Source of the DNA: Paraburkholderia sprentiae WSM5005
Lineage (GTDB): Bacteria > Pseudomonadota > Gammaproteobacteria > Burkholderiales > Burkholderiaceae
Length of the DNA: 64,000 nucleotides
Direction: 5' to 3'
Assembly (NCBI RefSeq): GCF_001865575.2
Contig: NZ_CP017562.2
Location: 248,001-312,000, forward strand
Part shown: piece by piece, positions 26,437 to 35,189 of the stretch
Layout of the letters: every line of letters begins with the position of its first letter
How positions within the stretch are numbered: the first letter of the stretch is position 1
Translations under genes and position numbers: made by a program
The notes under the pieces: model-generated
Databases searched by the model: none
Seen by the model: the letters and a program-made list of their open reading frames with translations, nothing else
What the model was told of the DNA's origin: nothing

Positions 26437-27519
26437 ATGGCAGCAGTGCAACTGAGCGGCATCTTCAAACGCTATGGCGACACCCAGGTCGTGCACGGCA
26501 TCGATCTCGACATCGACGACGGCGAGTTCGTCGTGCTGGTCGGTCCGTCCGGCTGCGGCAAGAGCACGCTGATGCGGATGGTGGCCGGGCTCGAGGAAAT
26601 CAGTGGCGGCGATCTGATGATCGGCGGCACGCGCGCGAATACGCTCGCGCCGCAGCAGCGCAATATCTCGATGGTGTTCCAGAGCTATGCGCTGTATCCG
26701 CATCTGTCGGTGTACGAAAACATCGCGTTCGGTCCGAGAATTCGCCGCGAATCCTCGGAAAAATTCAAGCCGCGCATCGATGCGGCCGCGAAGATGCTCA
26801 ACCTCAGTGACTATCTGGACCGCTTGCCGCGGGCACTGTCGGGCGGTCAACGGCAACGGGTCGCGATGGGCCGCGCGGTGGTGCGCGAGCCGTCGCTGTT
26901 CCTGTTCGACGAACCGCTGTCGAATCTCGACGCGAAGCTGCGCGTGCAGATGCGCACCGAGATCAAGGCGCTGCATCAGCGCTTGAAGAACACGGTGATC
27001 TACGTCACGCACGATCAGATCGAAGCGATGACGATGGCCGATCGCATCGTCGTGATGAACGCGGGACGTATCGAGCAGATCGGCCGTCCGCTCGAACTCT
27101 ACGACCGGCCGGCGAATCTGTTCGTCGCGAGTTTCCTCGGCTCGCCGTCGATGAATTTCGCCGAGGGCGTGATCGTCAATCGCACGCAGGGTACGGGCCT
27201 CGCGTTGAAGCTCACGGACGGCAGAGAGGTCGCGCTCGAGCGCACGCCCGCGTCGGCTGTGGCCGGCGCGAACGTCACGCTCGGTGTGCGGCCCGAGCAC
27301 ATCGAGATCACGACGCAGATACCGGATGCCGCGCTCGACGTCGAAGTGATCGAGCCGACTGGCGCCGAGACGCATTTGTACGGAAAAATCGGCGGCACGA
27401 CATGGTGCGTGACCACGCGCGAACGCTCGAAGATCGATCCCGGTCAGCGTGTCGCGCTGCGTCTGCCTGCCGAACACATTCATCTATTCGATACGGAGAG
27501 TGGGCGCAGGCTGGTCTGA
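26437..27519 (+). CDS. Sugar ABC transporter ATP-binding protein (UgpC/MalK type)
   Basis: The 360-residue protein has an ABC ATPase domain (Walker A GPSGCGKST, Q-loop VFQSYALYPH, signature LSGGQRQR, Walker B FLFDEPLSNLD, H-loop VTHDQ) and a C-terminal TOBE/OB regulatory domain. It energises the MalFG-type permeases encoded divergently at 22137-23875. GAGGA precedes its ATG. Separation of the ATPase from its permeases by the promoter region implies that both arms are co-regulated. Confidence 0.92.
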   Translation: MAAVQLSGIFKRYGDTQVVHGIDLDIDDGEFVVLVGPSGCGKSTLMRMVAGLEEISGGDLMIGGTRANTLAPQQRNISMVFQSYALYPHLSVYENIAFGPRIRRESSEKFKPRIDAAAKMLNLSDYLDRLPRALSGGQRQRVAMGRAVVREPSLFLFDEPLSNLDAKLRVQMRTEIKALHQRLKNTVIYVTHDQIEAMTMADRIVVMNAGRIEQIGRPLELYDRPANLFVASFLGSPSMNFAEGVIVNRTQGTGLALKLTDGREVALERTPASAVAGANVTLGVRPEHIEITTQIPDAALDVEVIEPTGAETHLYGKIGGTTWCVTTRERSKIDPGQRVALRLPAEHIHLFDTESGRRLV

Positions 27520-27614
27520 ACCGCGTGCGGCCTGAATGTTGATCGGGCCGCCTGAAGCCGAAGCAGCTGCGAGCGACGCGGATCCATATGTAAACAGACC
27601 CTAAGGAACACCGG

Positions 27615-28478
27615 GTGTCCGCACCGAATTTGATTCCCCATATCCGCAGCGCACTCGCGAATCTGCGGCCCGCCGAGCGCAAGGTCGCCGACATGGTGCT
27701 CGCTGACGTCGACTTCGCGATGCGCGCAAGCATCACGGAACTCGCGCAGCGCGCCGAAGTGTCCGAGCCTTCCGTCACGCGTTTTTGCCGCGCGATCGGT
27801 GCGCATGGCTTGCGCGACTTCAAGATGCACCTCGCGCAGAGCGTGGCGGGCGGGCTGCCCTATGCGTCGACCGCGGTCGCGCGCGACGACGACGTGCAGA
27901 CCTTGATGAACAAGGTCGGCGAAGCGGCGATCGACGGCATCACGCATGCGCGCGGGGCGCTCGACCCTGCCGTGGTCGAAAGCGCGATCGCGGCACTTTC
28001 CAGCGCCCGGCGCGTGTTTTTCTTCGGCGTGGGTTCGGGCTCGGGGCTCGTCGCGCAGGATGCGGCGCTGCGGTTTTTGCGTATCGACATCGCCGCGGCC
28101 GCGTTTACCGATGGGCATTTGCAGCGTCTTTACGCCGGCCTGATGGAGCCCGGCGACGTCGCGTTTGCGATCTCGCATTCGGGCCGCAGCGTCGAGGTCA
28201 ACGAGAGCATCCAGATTGCGAAGGAGCGCGGCGCCACGACGATCGCGCTGACCAACGTCGGCTCGCGGCTCGCATGGCTCGTCGATATTCCGCTGCTGCT
28301 GCGCGTGGCGAGCCCGATCGATCCGAACACGCCGGGCGTGTCGCGGCTCGTGCATCTATGCATCATGGACGCGCTCGCGATCGGTGTCGCGCTGAAGGCC
28401 GGGCCCGAGACGCTGGAGAAGATGCGCCACGCGAAGGCGCGGCTCATGCCGCGCGAGCCGGAAGGAGCGGGCGAGTAA
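27615..28478 (+). CDS. MurR/RpiR family regulator with SIS domain
   Basis: The 287-residue regulator has an N-terminal HTH_6 domain (LAQRAEVSEPSVTRFCRAIG) and a C-terminal SIS sugar-phosphate-binding domain (FFFGVGSGSG, SHSGRSVEV, ALTNVG). RpiR proteins sense phosphosugars and usually control adjacent transport or catabolic genes. The start is GTG 27615 with AAGGA upstream. It is the last gene of the plus arm and probably controls both arms of this ABC locus. Confidence 0.9.
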   Translation: MSAPNLIPHIRSALANLRPAERKVADMVLADVDFAMRASITELAQRAEVSEPSVTRFCRAIGAHGLRDFKMHLAQSVAGGLPYASTAVARDDDVQTLMNKVGEAAIDGITHARGALDPAVVESAIAALSSARRVFFFGVGSGSGLVAQDAALRFLRIDIAAAAFTDGHLQRLYAGLMEPGDVAFAISHSGRSVEVNESIQIAKERGATTIALTNVGSRLAWLVDIPLLLRVASPIDPNTPGVSRLVHLCIMDALAIGVALKAGPETLEKMRHAKARLMPREPEGAGE

Positions 28479-28500
28479 AGCGCGCGCTCGGCTCACGGTG

Positions 28501-29145
28501 TCATGGGTTGTCGCGCTTCTCGGCCGTGCGTCTGCCCTGGAAGACCGGCAGCCGCCAGCCGTAGCGCAGCGACGCGAGCCGCACCAGCACGCACGCGAGG
28601 GTCGCGAACCACGGCGTCCACCAGTCGGTCCAGCCCGCATACGAAAAGCCGACCTGCACCGCCGCGCCGAGCAGCGCGGCCGATGCATAGATCTCGCGCT
28701 CGAGAATCGCGGGCACGCGCGACAGCACGACGTCGCGCATGACACCGCCGCCCACCGCGCTGACGATGCCGAGCAGCATCGCGAGCTCGGCATTGTGGCC
28801 GTACGCGAGCGTTTTCTGCGCGCCCGACACAGCGAACAGACCCAGCCCGATCGCATCGAAGAACAACACCGGCTGACGCAGCCGGCGCACCTGCGGATAC
28901 GCGAGAATGGTCACCGCCGACGCGGCTAGCGCGGCGGCCAGATATCGCCAGTTGGAGAGCCCCGCGGGCGGGATCGCGCCGATGCATAGGTCGCGCACGA
29001 TGCCGCCGCCGCACGCGACCATGAAGGCGATCACGACGATGCCGAACAGGTCGAGTCGTCGTTGGCGCGCGGCCACAGCGCCACTGATCGCGAACACGAA
29101 GGTACCGATCAGATCGAAGATGGTATAGACGGCGTGCGAATTCAC
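28501..29145 (-). CDS. TRIC-family channel protein (UPF0126, YicG-like)
   Basis: The 214-residue protein has seven helices arranged as an internal repeat, each half with a Gly-rich signature: CGGGIVRDLCIG and VGGGVMRDVVLS. These are the hallmarks of prokaryotic TRIC (trimeric intracellular cation channel) homologues, K+-permeable channels. The start is GTG 29145, overlapping the stop of the upstream 61-aa gene in a GTGA arrangement. No strong ribosome-binding site is seen, consistent with coupled translation. Confidence 0.85.
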   Translation of the reverse strand: MNSHAVYTIFDLIGTFVFAISGAVAARQRRLDLFGIVVIAFMVACGGGIVRDLCIGAIPPAGLSNWRYLAAALAASAVTILAYPQVRRLRQPVLFFDAIGLGLFAVSGAQKTLAYGHNAELAMLLGIVSAVGGGVMRDVVLSRVPAILEREIYASAALLGAAVQVGFSYAGWTDWWTPWFATLACVLVRLASLRYGWRLPVFQGRRTAEKRDNP

Positions 29146-29327
29146 TGAGTAGTTTCGTGTTGGTCGAGCGAGGCACCGCCGGTGCACGGCAGGGCTTCAA
29201 GGTCCATGCGCAGCTTCGGGTCGAGCACCGGTGCGAACTTCGGCGAATGGTCGCCCGGCAGTTCATGGGCGCGCTCGCTGAACTGCTTTTCGAATGCGCT
29301 CGACATCGTTTCGATCGGCTTCGGCAT
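29142..29327 (-). CDS. Small hypothetical protein (61 aa)
   Basis: An open frame of 61 codons from ATG 29327 ends in a stop that overlaps the GTG start of the TRIC gene. The product is hydrophilic with a Pro-rich centre (ELPGDHSPKFAPVLDPKL) and one Cys. Gene-end overlap on both sides of the MarR/TRIC neighbourhood supports it, but no good ribosome-binding site is present and I recognise no family. Confidence 0.45.
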   Translation of the reverse strand: MPKPIETMSSAFEKQFSERAHELPGDHSPKFAPVLDPKLRMDLEALPCTGGASLDQHETTQ

Positions 29328-29385
29328 GGCGGGATGCTTGTCAGCGTGAAGGCCAGAGAGAAAGCGGCGAAATACGGATCGTCTG

Positions 29386-29841
29386 TCAGGATCCCGCAGG
29401 CGGCGTGCTTGCGGACTCGCTTTCGAGCAGGCTGTGCGAAAGCTTGCCGAGCAGACGCTCGAGCGTTTTGCGTTCGTTCTTGCTGAGCGCCTTCGCGAGC
29501 TCGACTTCGAGGTCGGTGCCGACCGCTTCGGACGCCTGCGCGACGTCGAGCCCGTGCGCGGTGGCGCGCAACGCGATGCTACGGCGGTCCGACGCATGCA
29601 TGTTGCGCGTGATCAGGCCGCGCGTTTCAAGCTCGGCGAGGACCTTGGAAAGCAACGTCTTTTCGATCAGCGCGCGCTGCGAAACGGCCTTCGGCGTGAT
29701 GTCGGGCTGCGAGCATACGAGGCGCAGCACGCGCAGCGCACGCACGTCGAGATCCCAGCGCTCGCGGTAGACGATGTTCGCGCGGTTGATCAGCAACGCG
29801 CTGGTCAGGTCGAGCCTGAAAGTCAGGAAGTCCGAGTACAA
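29386..29841 (-). CDS. MarR family regulator
   Basis: The 151-residue winged-helix regulator has the MarR core (ALRVLRLVCSQPDITPKAV...LIEKTLLSKVLAELETRGLI, wing NMHASDRRSIALRATAHG). The start is TTG 29841, supported by GGAG seven bases upstream. It precedes the 61-aa and TRIC genes on the minus strand and may control them. The ligand is unknown. Confidence 0.85.
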   Translation of the reverse strand: MYSDFLTFRLDLTSALLINRANIVYRERWDLDVRALRVLRLVCSQPDITPKAVSQRALIEKTLLSKVLAELETRGLITRNMHASDRRSIALRATAHGLDVAQASEAVGTDLEVELAKALSKNERKTLERLLGKLSHSLLESESASTPPAGS

Positions 29842-29937
29842 GAATTTGCTCCGCTGTCGACCGTCATACGCAGTGCGGCATTATAGGCAAGTAGTTGAAA
29901 ATTTCAAATACTTGCGCGGAGCCGACTGCCTTCGAAG

Positions 29938-30465
29938 TCAAAGCTGTTTGCAATAGAACGTCGTGGCACAGAACTCGCCGTCGGGCATCAGCGCGTAATT
30001 CGGCACGCTGCCGACGCGTTGCCAGCCGGCGCGCTGATAGAGCCGTTCGGCATCGCCACCGGTGACGGTGTCGAGCACGAGAACCGATTTCTTCTCTTCC
30101 CGTGCGATGCGATCGAGCTCGGTCATCAAAGCATGCCCGACGCCGTGCCGGCGCGCCTTTCTGTGCACGAGCATCTTCGCGACATCGGCGCGATGCGGCT
30201 GATTTTCGGGTTGCGCGGTGATCAACTGCACGGTGCCGATGATGCTGCCATCTCGATCTTCAGCGATCAGCAAGGCGCGCTCACCGCGCGCGACGCCCTC
30301 CGCGACGTCGCGCCAGAATCGGAGCGCCGTGTCGCGCGAGATGGGCAGCATGAAGCTGACCGACGCGCCACCTTCCACGCAGTCGATGAGCACATCGGCG
30401 AGCGCTTCGACGCAGGCCGCGGCTTCGTTTGCGCCGACGCGCCGTACGGTCGCGCTATCGATCAT
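29938..30465 (-). CDS. GNAT family N-acetyltransferase
   Basis: The 175-residue GNAT protein has the acetyl-CoA-binding motif KMLVHRKARRHGVGHALM (Q/RxxGxG/A type) and a C-terminal AERLYQRAGWQRVG. Its start overlaps the stop of the XRE-cupin gene (ATGA), so the two form an operon. Regulator-acetyltransferase pairs of this kind often deal with amines, amino acids or toxic compounds. The substrate is unknown. Confidence 0.88.
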   Translation of the reverse strand: MIDSATVRRVGANEAAACVEALADVLIDCVEGGASVSFMLPISRDTALRFWRDVAEGVARGERALLIAEDRDGSIIGTVQLITAQPENQPHRADVAKMLVHRKARRHGVGHALMTELDRIAREEKKSVLVLDTVTGGDAERLYQRAGWQRVGSVPNYALMPDGEFCATTFYCKQL

Positions 30466-31049
30466 CCGTTTCTCCGTTCATTGACTGGCGCTGTGTTCAG
30501 CGCAACGAGATAGCGCGCGCGTTTGCGAGTGTGGTTGCGGAACACGATCGGGCTATCGAGCCGCATCGCGAGACAGTCGCCTGTCTTGAGGCGCCAGCTC
30601 ACGTCGCCGACCGTGATTTCCATCGAGCCGTCGAGCATCCACACCTGTTGATGAATGTCGACGTCGCGCGCGCCGGTTTCGTAACTGACGCGCTGACCCG
30701 CGGGGAAGGTGACCTCCACCAACTGGATCGCCGAGCGCGCGGTCGGCGATAGATGACGCCGTACGTAACCGGAGCTCGGATCGGTCCATACCACCTGCTC
30801 GGACGAGCGACTGACCGGCGACGGCTCGGTAACTGGTGCGTCATCCTGCTCGAATAGCGATGCGAGCGGCACGTTCAACGCGGTCGCGAGCTTGTCGAGC
30901 ACGGTCGCGGTGGGGCTGCTCTGCCCGCGCTCGATCAGCGAGATATTCGAGCGGCTGACCTTGCTGCGTTCAGCCAGTGCATCCAACGACCAGTTCTGCG
31001 CATCGCGCAGCGCTTTGACCCGGCGTGCGATCAGGGCGTTGATGTCCAT
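30462..31049 (-). CDS. XRE-type regulator with C-terminal cupin domain
   Basis: The 195-residue protein has an N-terminal HTH_3 domain (WSLDALAERSKVSRSNISLIERG) and a C-terminal cupin_2 sensor domain (ETGARDVDIHQQVWMLDGSMEI). This architecture is common in regulators of polyamine, amino-acid or detoxification genes. It is expressed from a strong promoter at 31081-31109 that overlaps an inverted repeat, so autoregulation is likely. The GNAT gene follows with a four-base overlap. Confidence 0.88.
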   Translation of the reverse strand: MDINALIARRVKALRDAQNWSLDALAERSKVSRSNISLIERGQSSPTATVLDKLATALNVPLASLFEQDDAPVTEPSPVSRSSEQVVWTDPSSGYVRRHLSPTARSAIQLVEVTFPAGQRVSYETGARDVDIHQQVWMLDGSMEITVGDVSWRLKTGDCLAMRLDSPIVFRNHTRKRARYLVALNTAPVNERRNG

Positions 31050-31080
31050 ATGTTCCAGTTTAAGAGACGGTGTTTCCAGT

Positions 31081-31109
31081 AAAATAGACAATGATTTTAT
31101 TGTTGTCAA
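31081..31109 (-). promoter_or_regulatory. Sigma-70 promoter with overlapping dyad before the XRE-cupin gene
   Basis: Read on the minus strand: -35 TTGACA, 17-base spacer, -10 TATTTT. An imperfect dyad with arms GACAA/TTGTC spans the spacer and -35, a good position for repression by the downstream XRE protein. The predicted transcript starts about 25 bases before ATG 31049. Confidence 0.75.
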
Positions 31110-31134
31110 TCCAGGGCACGCGCGGTGTCGTGCG

Positions 31135-32268
31135 TCAAACCAACGAGCCTTTCCTGTTTCCAGCGCGATTCGCTGTGCCTTCAGCATTCGACGCCATTCT
31201 GACCGGCGGAGTATCGGCGGGCAACGCCGCGAGTCTTTCGAGCAGGGCGCCTGTCATGCTATCGAACGCGATCCGTTGACTTGCCGTGAGCGGCGCAGCG
31301 CGGGTTCGGCTCGTCAACGTGAGCGGATCGACCGGTCGATCGTGCTTGCGCACCTCGAAATGCAGATGAGCCCCCGTGGCTGTGCCGGTACTGCCTACCG
31401 CGCCGAGGGGCTGTCCTCCAGTCACCGGCGCGCCGACGCGCAAGTCGCGGGCGAAGGCCGACAGATGCGCGTAATGCGTCGTATAGCCTCGCGGATGACT
31501 GAGCTCGACGATCTTGCCGTAACCGCTTCTGAAGCCAACGAACCGCACGGTTCCCGAGGCGGCGGCGGCGACAGAAGTCCCCATGGGTGCGGCAAAGTCC
31601 ACACCTGTGTGCATCAGATGCTTGCCCTTGACCGGATGGTGTCGGTAGCCGAATCGCGAACTGACCCGAGCGTGACCGAGCGGCATCGTAAAGGGCTTGT
31701 CGGTGAGCCGCCGTCCGTCGAATGAGTAGTAGTCCCCATCGGTGTGCCCCGGCGCGATAAACCATACGGCCTGGTAGACTTGACCGCGTGACCTCAGTTC
31801 GACGGCCGTGAGACGCTTGCGCGCTGTCGTTGTATCGTCGCGTCCGTAGAGGACCTGGTAGGTGTCGCCCTTCTGCGCGGGGGCGGCGAGATCGAGCTGA
31901 TGCGCAAAAATATGCGCGATTTGTTCCTGTATATCCATCGGCACGTTGGCCCGTACGAGCGTGTCGTGCAATGTGCCATCGATGCGCCCCGCGTATGACC
32001 CGCTATCGGCCTCCGGCATGCGAAGCGGCGCAGCGTCAGACAGCTCACTATGCCCGGCTTTGCTAACAGGCTCGTCAACAGCCGGCACGATCACTTCCGA
32101 GGTCAGGGAAGATCGGATTGCGCTCGATGTGCCCAGCAGCGCAGCGATGCCGCATAGCAACACGGCACGCGCTGAAGATGTAAATCGGCAATTCATCGAA
32201 TGGCCCACGGTGACGGAAATAGCGCGGGCGCAGCAGCAGGCATGACGTAGATAGGAAACGCGCATCAT
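31135..32268 (-). CDS. M23 family metallopeptidase (LytM domain)
   Basis: The 377-residue envelope protein has an N-terminal membrane or signal segment (about residues 33-52), a linker domain (residues about 90-190, resembling the domain preceding LytM in DD-endopeptidases) and a LytM domain. Zn ligands lie in HTGVDFAAP (HxxxD) and HLHFEVR (HxH), with HYAHLS between. All ligands are present, so it is probably an active peptidoglycan endopeptidase rather than a degenerate activator. ATG 32268 has GAGG six bases upstream. Confidence 0.88.
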   Translation of the reverse strand: MMRVSYLRHACCCARAISVTVGHSMNCRFTSSARAVLLCGIAALLGTSSAIRSSLTSEVIVPAVDEPVSKAGHSELSDAAPLRMPEADSGSYAGRIDGTLHDTLVRANVPMDIQEQIAHIFAHQLDLAAPAQKGDTYQVLYGRDDTTTARKRLTAVELRSRGQVYQAVWFIAPGHTDGDYYSFDGRRLTDKPFTMPLGHARVSSRFGYRHHPVKGKHLMHTGVDFAAPMGTSVAAAASGTVRFVGFRSGYGKIVELSHPRGYTTHYAHLSAFARDLRVGAPVTGGQPLGAVGSTGTATGAHLHFEVRKHDRPVDPLTLTSRTRAAPLTASQRIAFDSMTGALLERLAALPADTPPVRMASNAEGTANRAGNRKGSLV

Positions 32269-32911
32269 TGCAAACCTCGCAGTCGGAATAAAGGGCTGCA
32301 GGCATGAATGACATTGCTGGAACAGCAGAAACCCGATAGAGGGCTACTCGTTCGCGCTACACAACCCGATAAGAGGAGCCTTTAGTCTATGGACCGCGGC
32401 TAGCAACGAGTATCGGGAGAATCCGATTATTGAGATGGACTCGGCATGAAGCAAAGGCGACCACGCTCAGTACGCCAGCCACGCGGTCCCGCGCACGCTA
32501 AGCCCGTACGAAATGCGCTGCCCGACAACCCCCGTACCTGCCCAGTGAACGAAGAGTTCTCATTGCACGTACATTCTTCCGCATTTACGAATGTGAATAA
32601 AAATTCGGAAACAAATTGCCGATCAACGATGCGAATTGATTGCCAAACTTTCGATTGCCTTATACAAGAAAAGCTTTACGCCCTATTGCGCATAAAATTA
32701 CTCGCATTAGTAGAAATACCGATGCTGTAGTCAGACTACATTCTTACATTAATCACCACGGAGACTCGCTACAGCCCATCCAGTTGCGCCGGTTCTCCTT
32801 CCCAGCAGGCAAACGTTTGCAGTCATCGCTGCACGCCTGCTTTCGCGTCCGCTTTCCACCCACCCGACGCGCTCCGTTGGCCCCAGAAAAGCACAATTTC
32901 GGAGAGACACT
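32269..32911. other. AT-richer intergenic region before the GH3 gene
   Basis: This 643-bp gap is less GC-rich than its surroundings, especially 32560-32760. A 94-codon plus-strand frame at 32446-32730 lacks a ribosome-binding site, typical codon bias and any recognisable feature, so I do not call it. The region presumably holds the divergent promoters of the M23 and GH3 genes; no clear -35/-10 pair was identified. Confidence 0.45.
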
Positions 32912-35128
32912 ATGCAGAAGAAACTATGGCCGGCCGTCGCGATAGCGGCGGTCGTGAGCGCCGTTGCGCACGCGGAAATTCCCAATCCTGGTCTCGACTT
33001 CGCGCCCATGTCGACGGTGCTGAACCCATTCGCGTCCGCGGCGGCGCATCGGCGCGCGCAAACCCTCGTCAACAAGATGACGATCGACGAAAAGCTGCAG
33101 TTCATTCATTCGGAGTACGCGATGTCGGCCGTGCCGGGCGGCGGCGCGGGCTACATTCAGGGCGTGCCGCGTCTCGGCATTCCCGACCTGAACATGGTCG
33201 ACTCCGCCACGGGTTCGGGCAGCACCACACAAGCGTCGACGACTTTCCCGGCAACGCTCGCGGTGGCGGCTAGCTGGGACCGGGCACTGTCGTGGAACTT
33301 CGGCAAGCAGATCGCGATCCAGTTGCGTCAGCAAGGCTTCGGTATGGGGCTCGGCGGCGGCACGAACCTCGCGCGTGAGCCGCGCGGTGGCCGGCTCTTC
33401 GAGTATCTCGGCGAAGATCCGGTGCTGGCCGGCGAAATGCTCGCCGAGCGCACCGACGGCACACAAAGCCAGAAGGTCATCGCGACGATCAAGCACTACA
33501 TGGGCAACGAGCAGGAACATAACCGCGGCGGCGGCAACAGCCAGATCGACGAGCGCACGATGCGCGAGCTCTATCTGCTGCCGTTCGAAATCGCCGCGCG
33601 TCGCGCGCAGCCAGGCAGCGTGATGTGCAGCTACAACCAGGTCAACGGCACGTATGCCTGCGAGAACTCGCATATTCTCAACGACGTGCTGAAGAACGAC
33701 TGGCACTTCGAAGGTCAGGTGCAGTCGGACTGGGGCGCGACGCATAGCACCGTACCGGCTATCAACGCCGGTCTCGATGAGGAAGAAGACGTCGGTTCGA
33801 CCGTCTACCTGACGCCCACGCTGGTCAAGCAGGCCATCGCGAACGGCTCGGTGTCGACCGCGCGCCTCGACGACATGGTCGAGCGCAAGCTGTACGTGAT
33901 GATCCGCACCGGCGTGATGGACGATCCGCCAAAGGGTGGCGCGACCATCGACTTCTCCGCAGCGAGGGCGTTCGCGCAGTCAGTGGAAGAGCAATCGATG
34001 GTACTGCTGAAGAACGCCAGCAATCAGTTGCCGCTCGCCGCCGGTTCGCTGTCGCGCATCGCGGTGATCGGCGCTCACGCCGACGCGGCGGTGCTGACGG
34101 GCGGCGGTTCGGGAAATACGCGCGATCCGGTGACGGGCGCGTTCGCCGGTTGCGGAGGTTTGACGTTCGGCACGTCGACGGGCTGCAGCTGGTGGACCAA
34201 CCCGTGGCTGAAACTGAAGACGCCGATCGTGTCGGCGATTCAGGCGCTCGCGCCGCAGGCCACGGTGACCTTCGCCGGCAACAGCGATCAGCAGTCGCCG
34301 TTTGCCGCCTACACGCAACCGCAGATCACCCAGGCGGCGACGCTGGCGGCCAACTCCGACGTCGCGATCGTGGTGGTCGCGCAACCGGCCGGTGAGGACA
34401 TCGGCGATCTGCCGAGCCTCGGCCTCGCGAATCCGACCAACCAGGACGCGCTCGTCGAAGCGGTTGCGGCTGCGAATCCGCACACGATCGTCGTCGTCGA
34501 AAGCGGCAATCCTGTGCTGATGCCGTGGAAGGATAGTGTGTCGGCGATCGTCGAAGCATGGTATCCGGGCGAAGGCGGCGGCAACGCGATCGCGAACGTG
34601 CTGTTCGGCAAGGTCAATCCTTCCGGCAAGCTGCCCGTCACGTTCCCGATGCGCGACCAGGATACGCCGACGTGGGGCACCAATGGCGCGTTTGCGGCGA
34701 ACCCGGTGTACGCCGAGAAGCTCGATATGGGCTATCGCTGGTACGACTCGCAGAACATCACGCCGATGTTCGAGTTCGGCTACGGCCTGTCGTACACGCA
34801 CTTCGCGTACTCGGGTCTGTCGGTCCAGCATTTGCCCGGCGGCCTGCTCGACGTGTCGTTCAACGTGCGTAACGATGGGCGCGTCGCGGGAGCGGAAGTG
34901 CCGCAGGTGTATCTCGGGGTGCCGTATCAGGGTGAACCGCCGCGGCGTCTCGTCGGTTGGGACAAGGTCGGTCTGAATCCCCACGAATCGCGCCGCGTGC
35001 ACATGGTCGTAACGCAGCGCATGCAGAGTGTGTGGGATACGACGAATAACCGTTGGCTCTACGTGCCGGGCAGCTCGGTGTACGTCGGCGCATCGTCGCG
35101 CGACATCCGTCTGCAGGGCCACAGCTAA
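32912..35128 (+). CDS. Exported GH3 family beta-glycosidase
   Basis: The 738-residue glycoside hydrolase family 3 enzyme has a Sec signal peptide (cleavage after AHA, about residue 21). The N-terminal barrel carries the KHYMGNEQEHNR motif and the nucleophile in VQSDWG (Asp about 273). A C-terminal alpha/beta sandwich follows, and then a fibronectin III-like domain (FEFGYGLSYTHF onward). It is likely a beta-glucosidase or beta-xylosidase in the periplasm. GGAGAG precedes the ATG. It stands alone and ends in a hairpin shared with the convergent amidohydrolase gene. Confidence 0.92.
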   Translation: MQKKLWPAVAIAAVVSAVAHAEIPNPGLDFAPMSTVLNPFASAAAHRRAQTLVNKMTIDEKLQFIHSEYAMSAVPGGGAGYIQGVPRLGIPDLNMVDSATGSGSTTQASTTFPATLAVAASWDRALSWNFGKQIAIQLRQQGFGMGLGGGTNLAREPRGGRLFEYLGEDPVLAGEMLAERTDGTQSQKVIATIKHYMGNEQEHNRGGGNSQIDERTMRELYLLPFEIAARRAQPGSVMCSYNQVNGTYACENSHILNDVLKNDWHFEGQVQSDWGATHSTVPAINAGLDEEEDVGSTVYLTPTLVKQAIANGSVSTARLDDMVERKLYVMIRTGVMDDPPKGGATIDFSAARAFAQSVEEQSMVLLKNASNQLPLAAGSLSRIAVIGAHADAAVLTGGGSGNTRDPVTGAFAGCGGLTFGTSTGCSWWTNPWLKLKTPIVSAIQALAPQATVTFAGNSDQQSPFAAYTQPQITQAATLAANSDVAIVVVAQPAGEDIGDLPSLGLANPTNQDALVEAVAAANPHTIVVVESGNPVLMPWKDSVSAIVEAWYPGEGGGNAIANVLFGKVNPSGKLPVTFPMRDQDTPTWGTNGAFAANPVYAEKLDMGYRWYDSQNITPMFEFGYGLSYTHFAYSGLSVQHLPGGLLDVSFNVRNDGRVAGAEVPQVYLGVPYQGEPPRRLVGWDKVGLNPHESRRVHMVVTQRMQSVWDTTNNRWLYVPGSSVYVGASSRDIRLQGHS

Positions 35129-35150
35129 ATAGTGCTGACGATGTAGCGAA

Positions 35151-35178
35151 TGCGGGCGCGCGAAGTTGCGCGCCCGCA
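35151..35178. terminator. Bidirectional hairpin between GH3 and amidohydrolase genes
   Basis: A perfect 11-bp stem TGCGGGCGCGC/GCGCGCCCGCA with a 6-nt loop lies between convergent stop codons. T tracts are weak, but the position and stability fit a shared terminator. Confidence 0.7.
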
Positions 35179-35189
35179 CGCATTGCTCA

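Noticed and set aside
32446..32730. 94-codon plus-strand frame
   Set aside because: No ribosome-binding site, atypical codon use and no recognisable feature in an AT-richer intergenic region.
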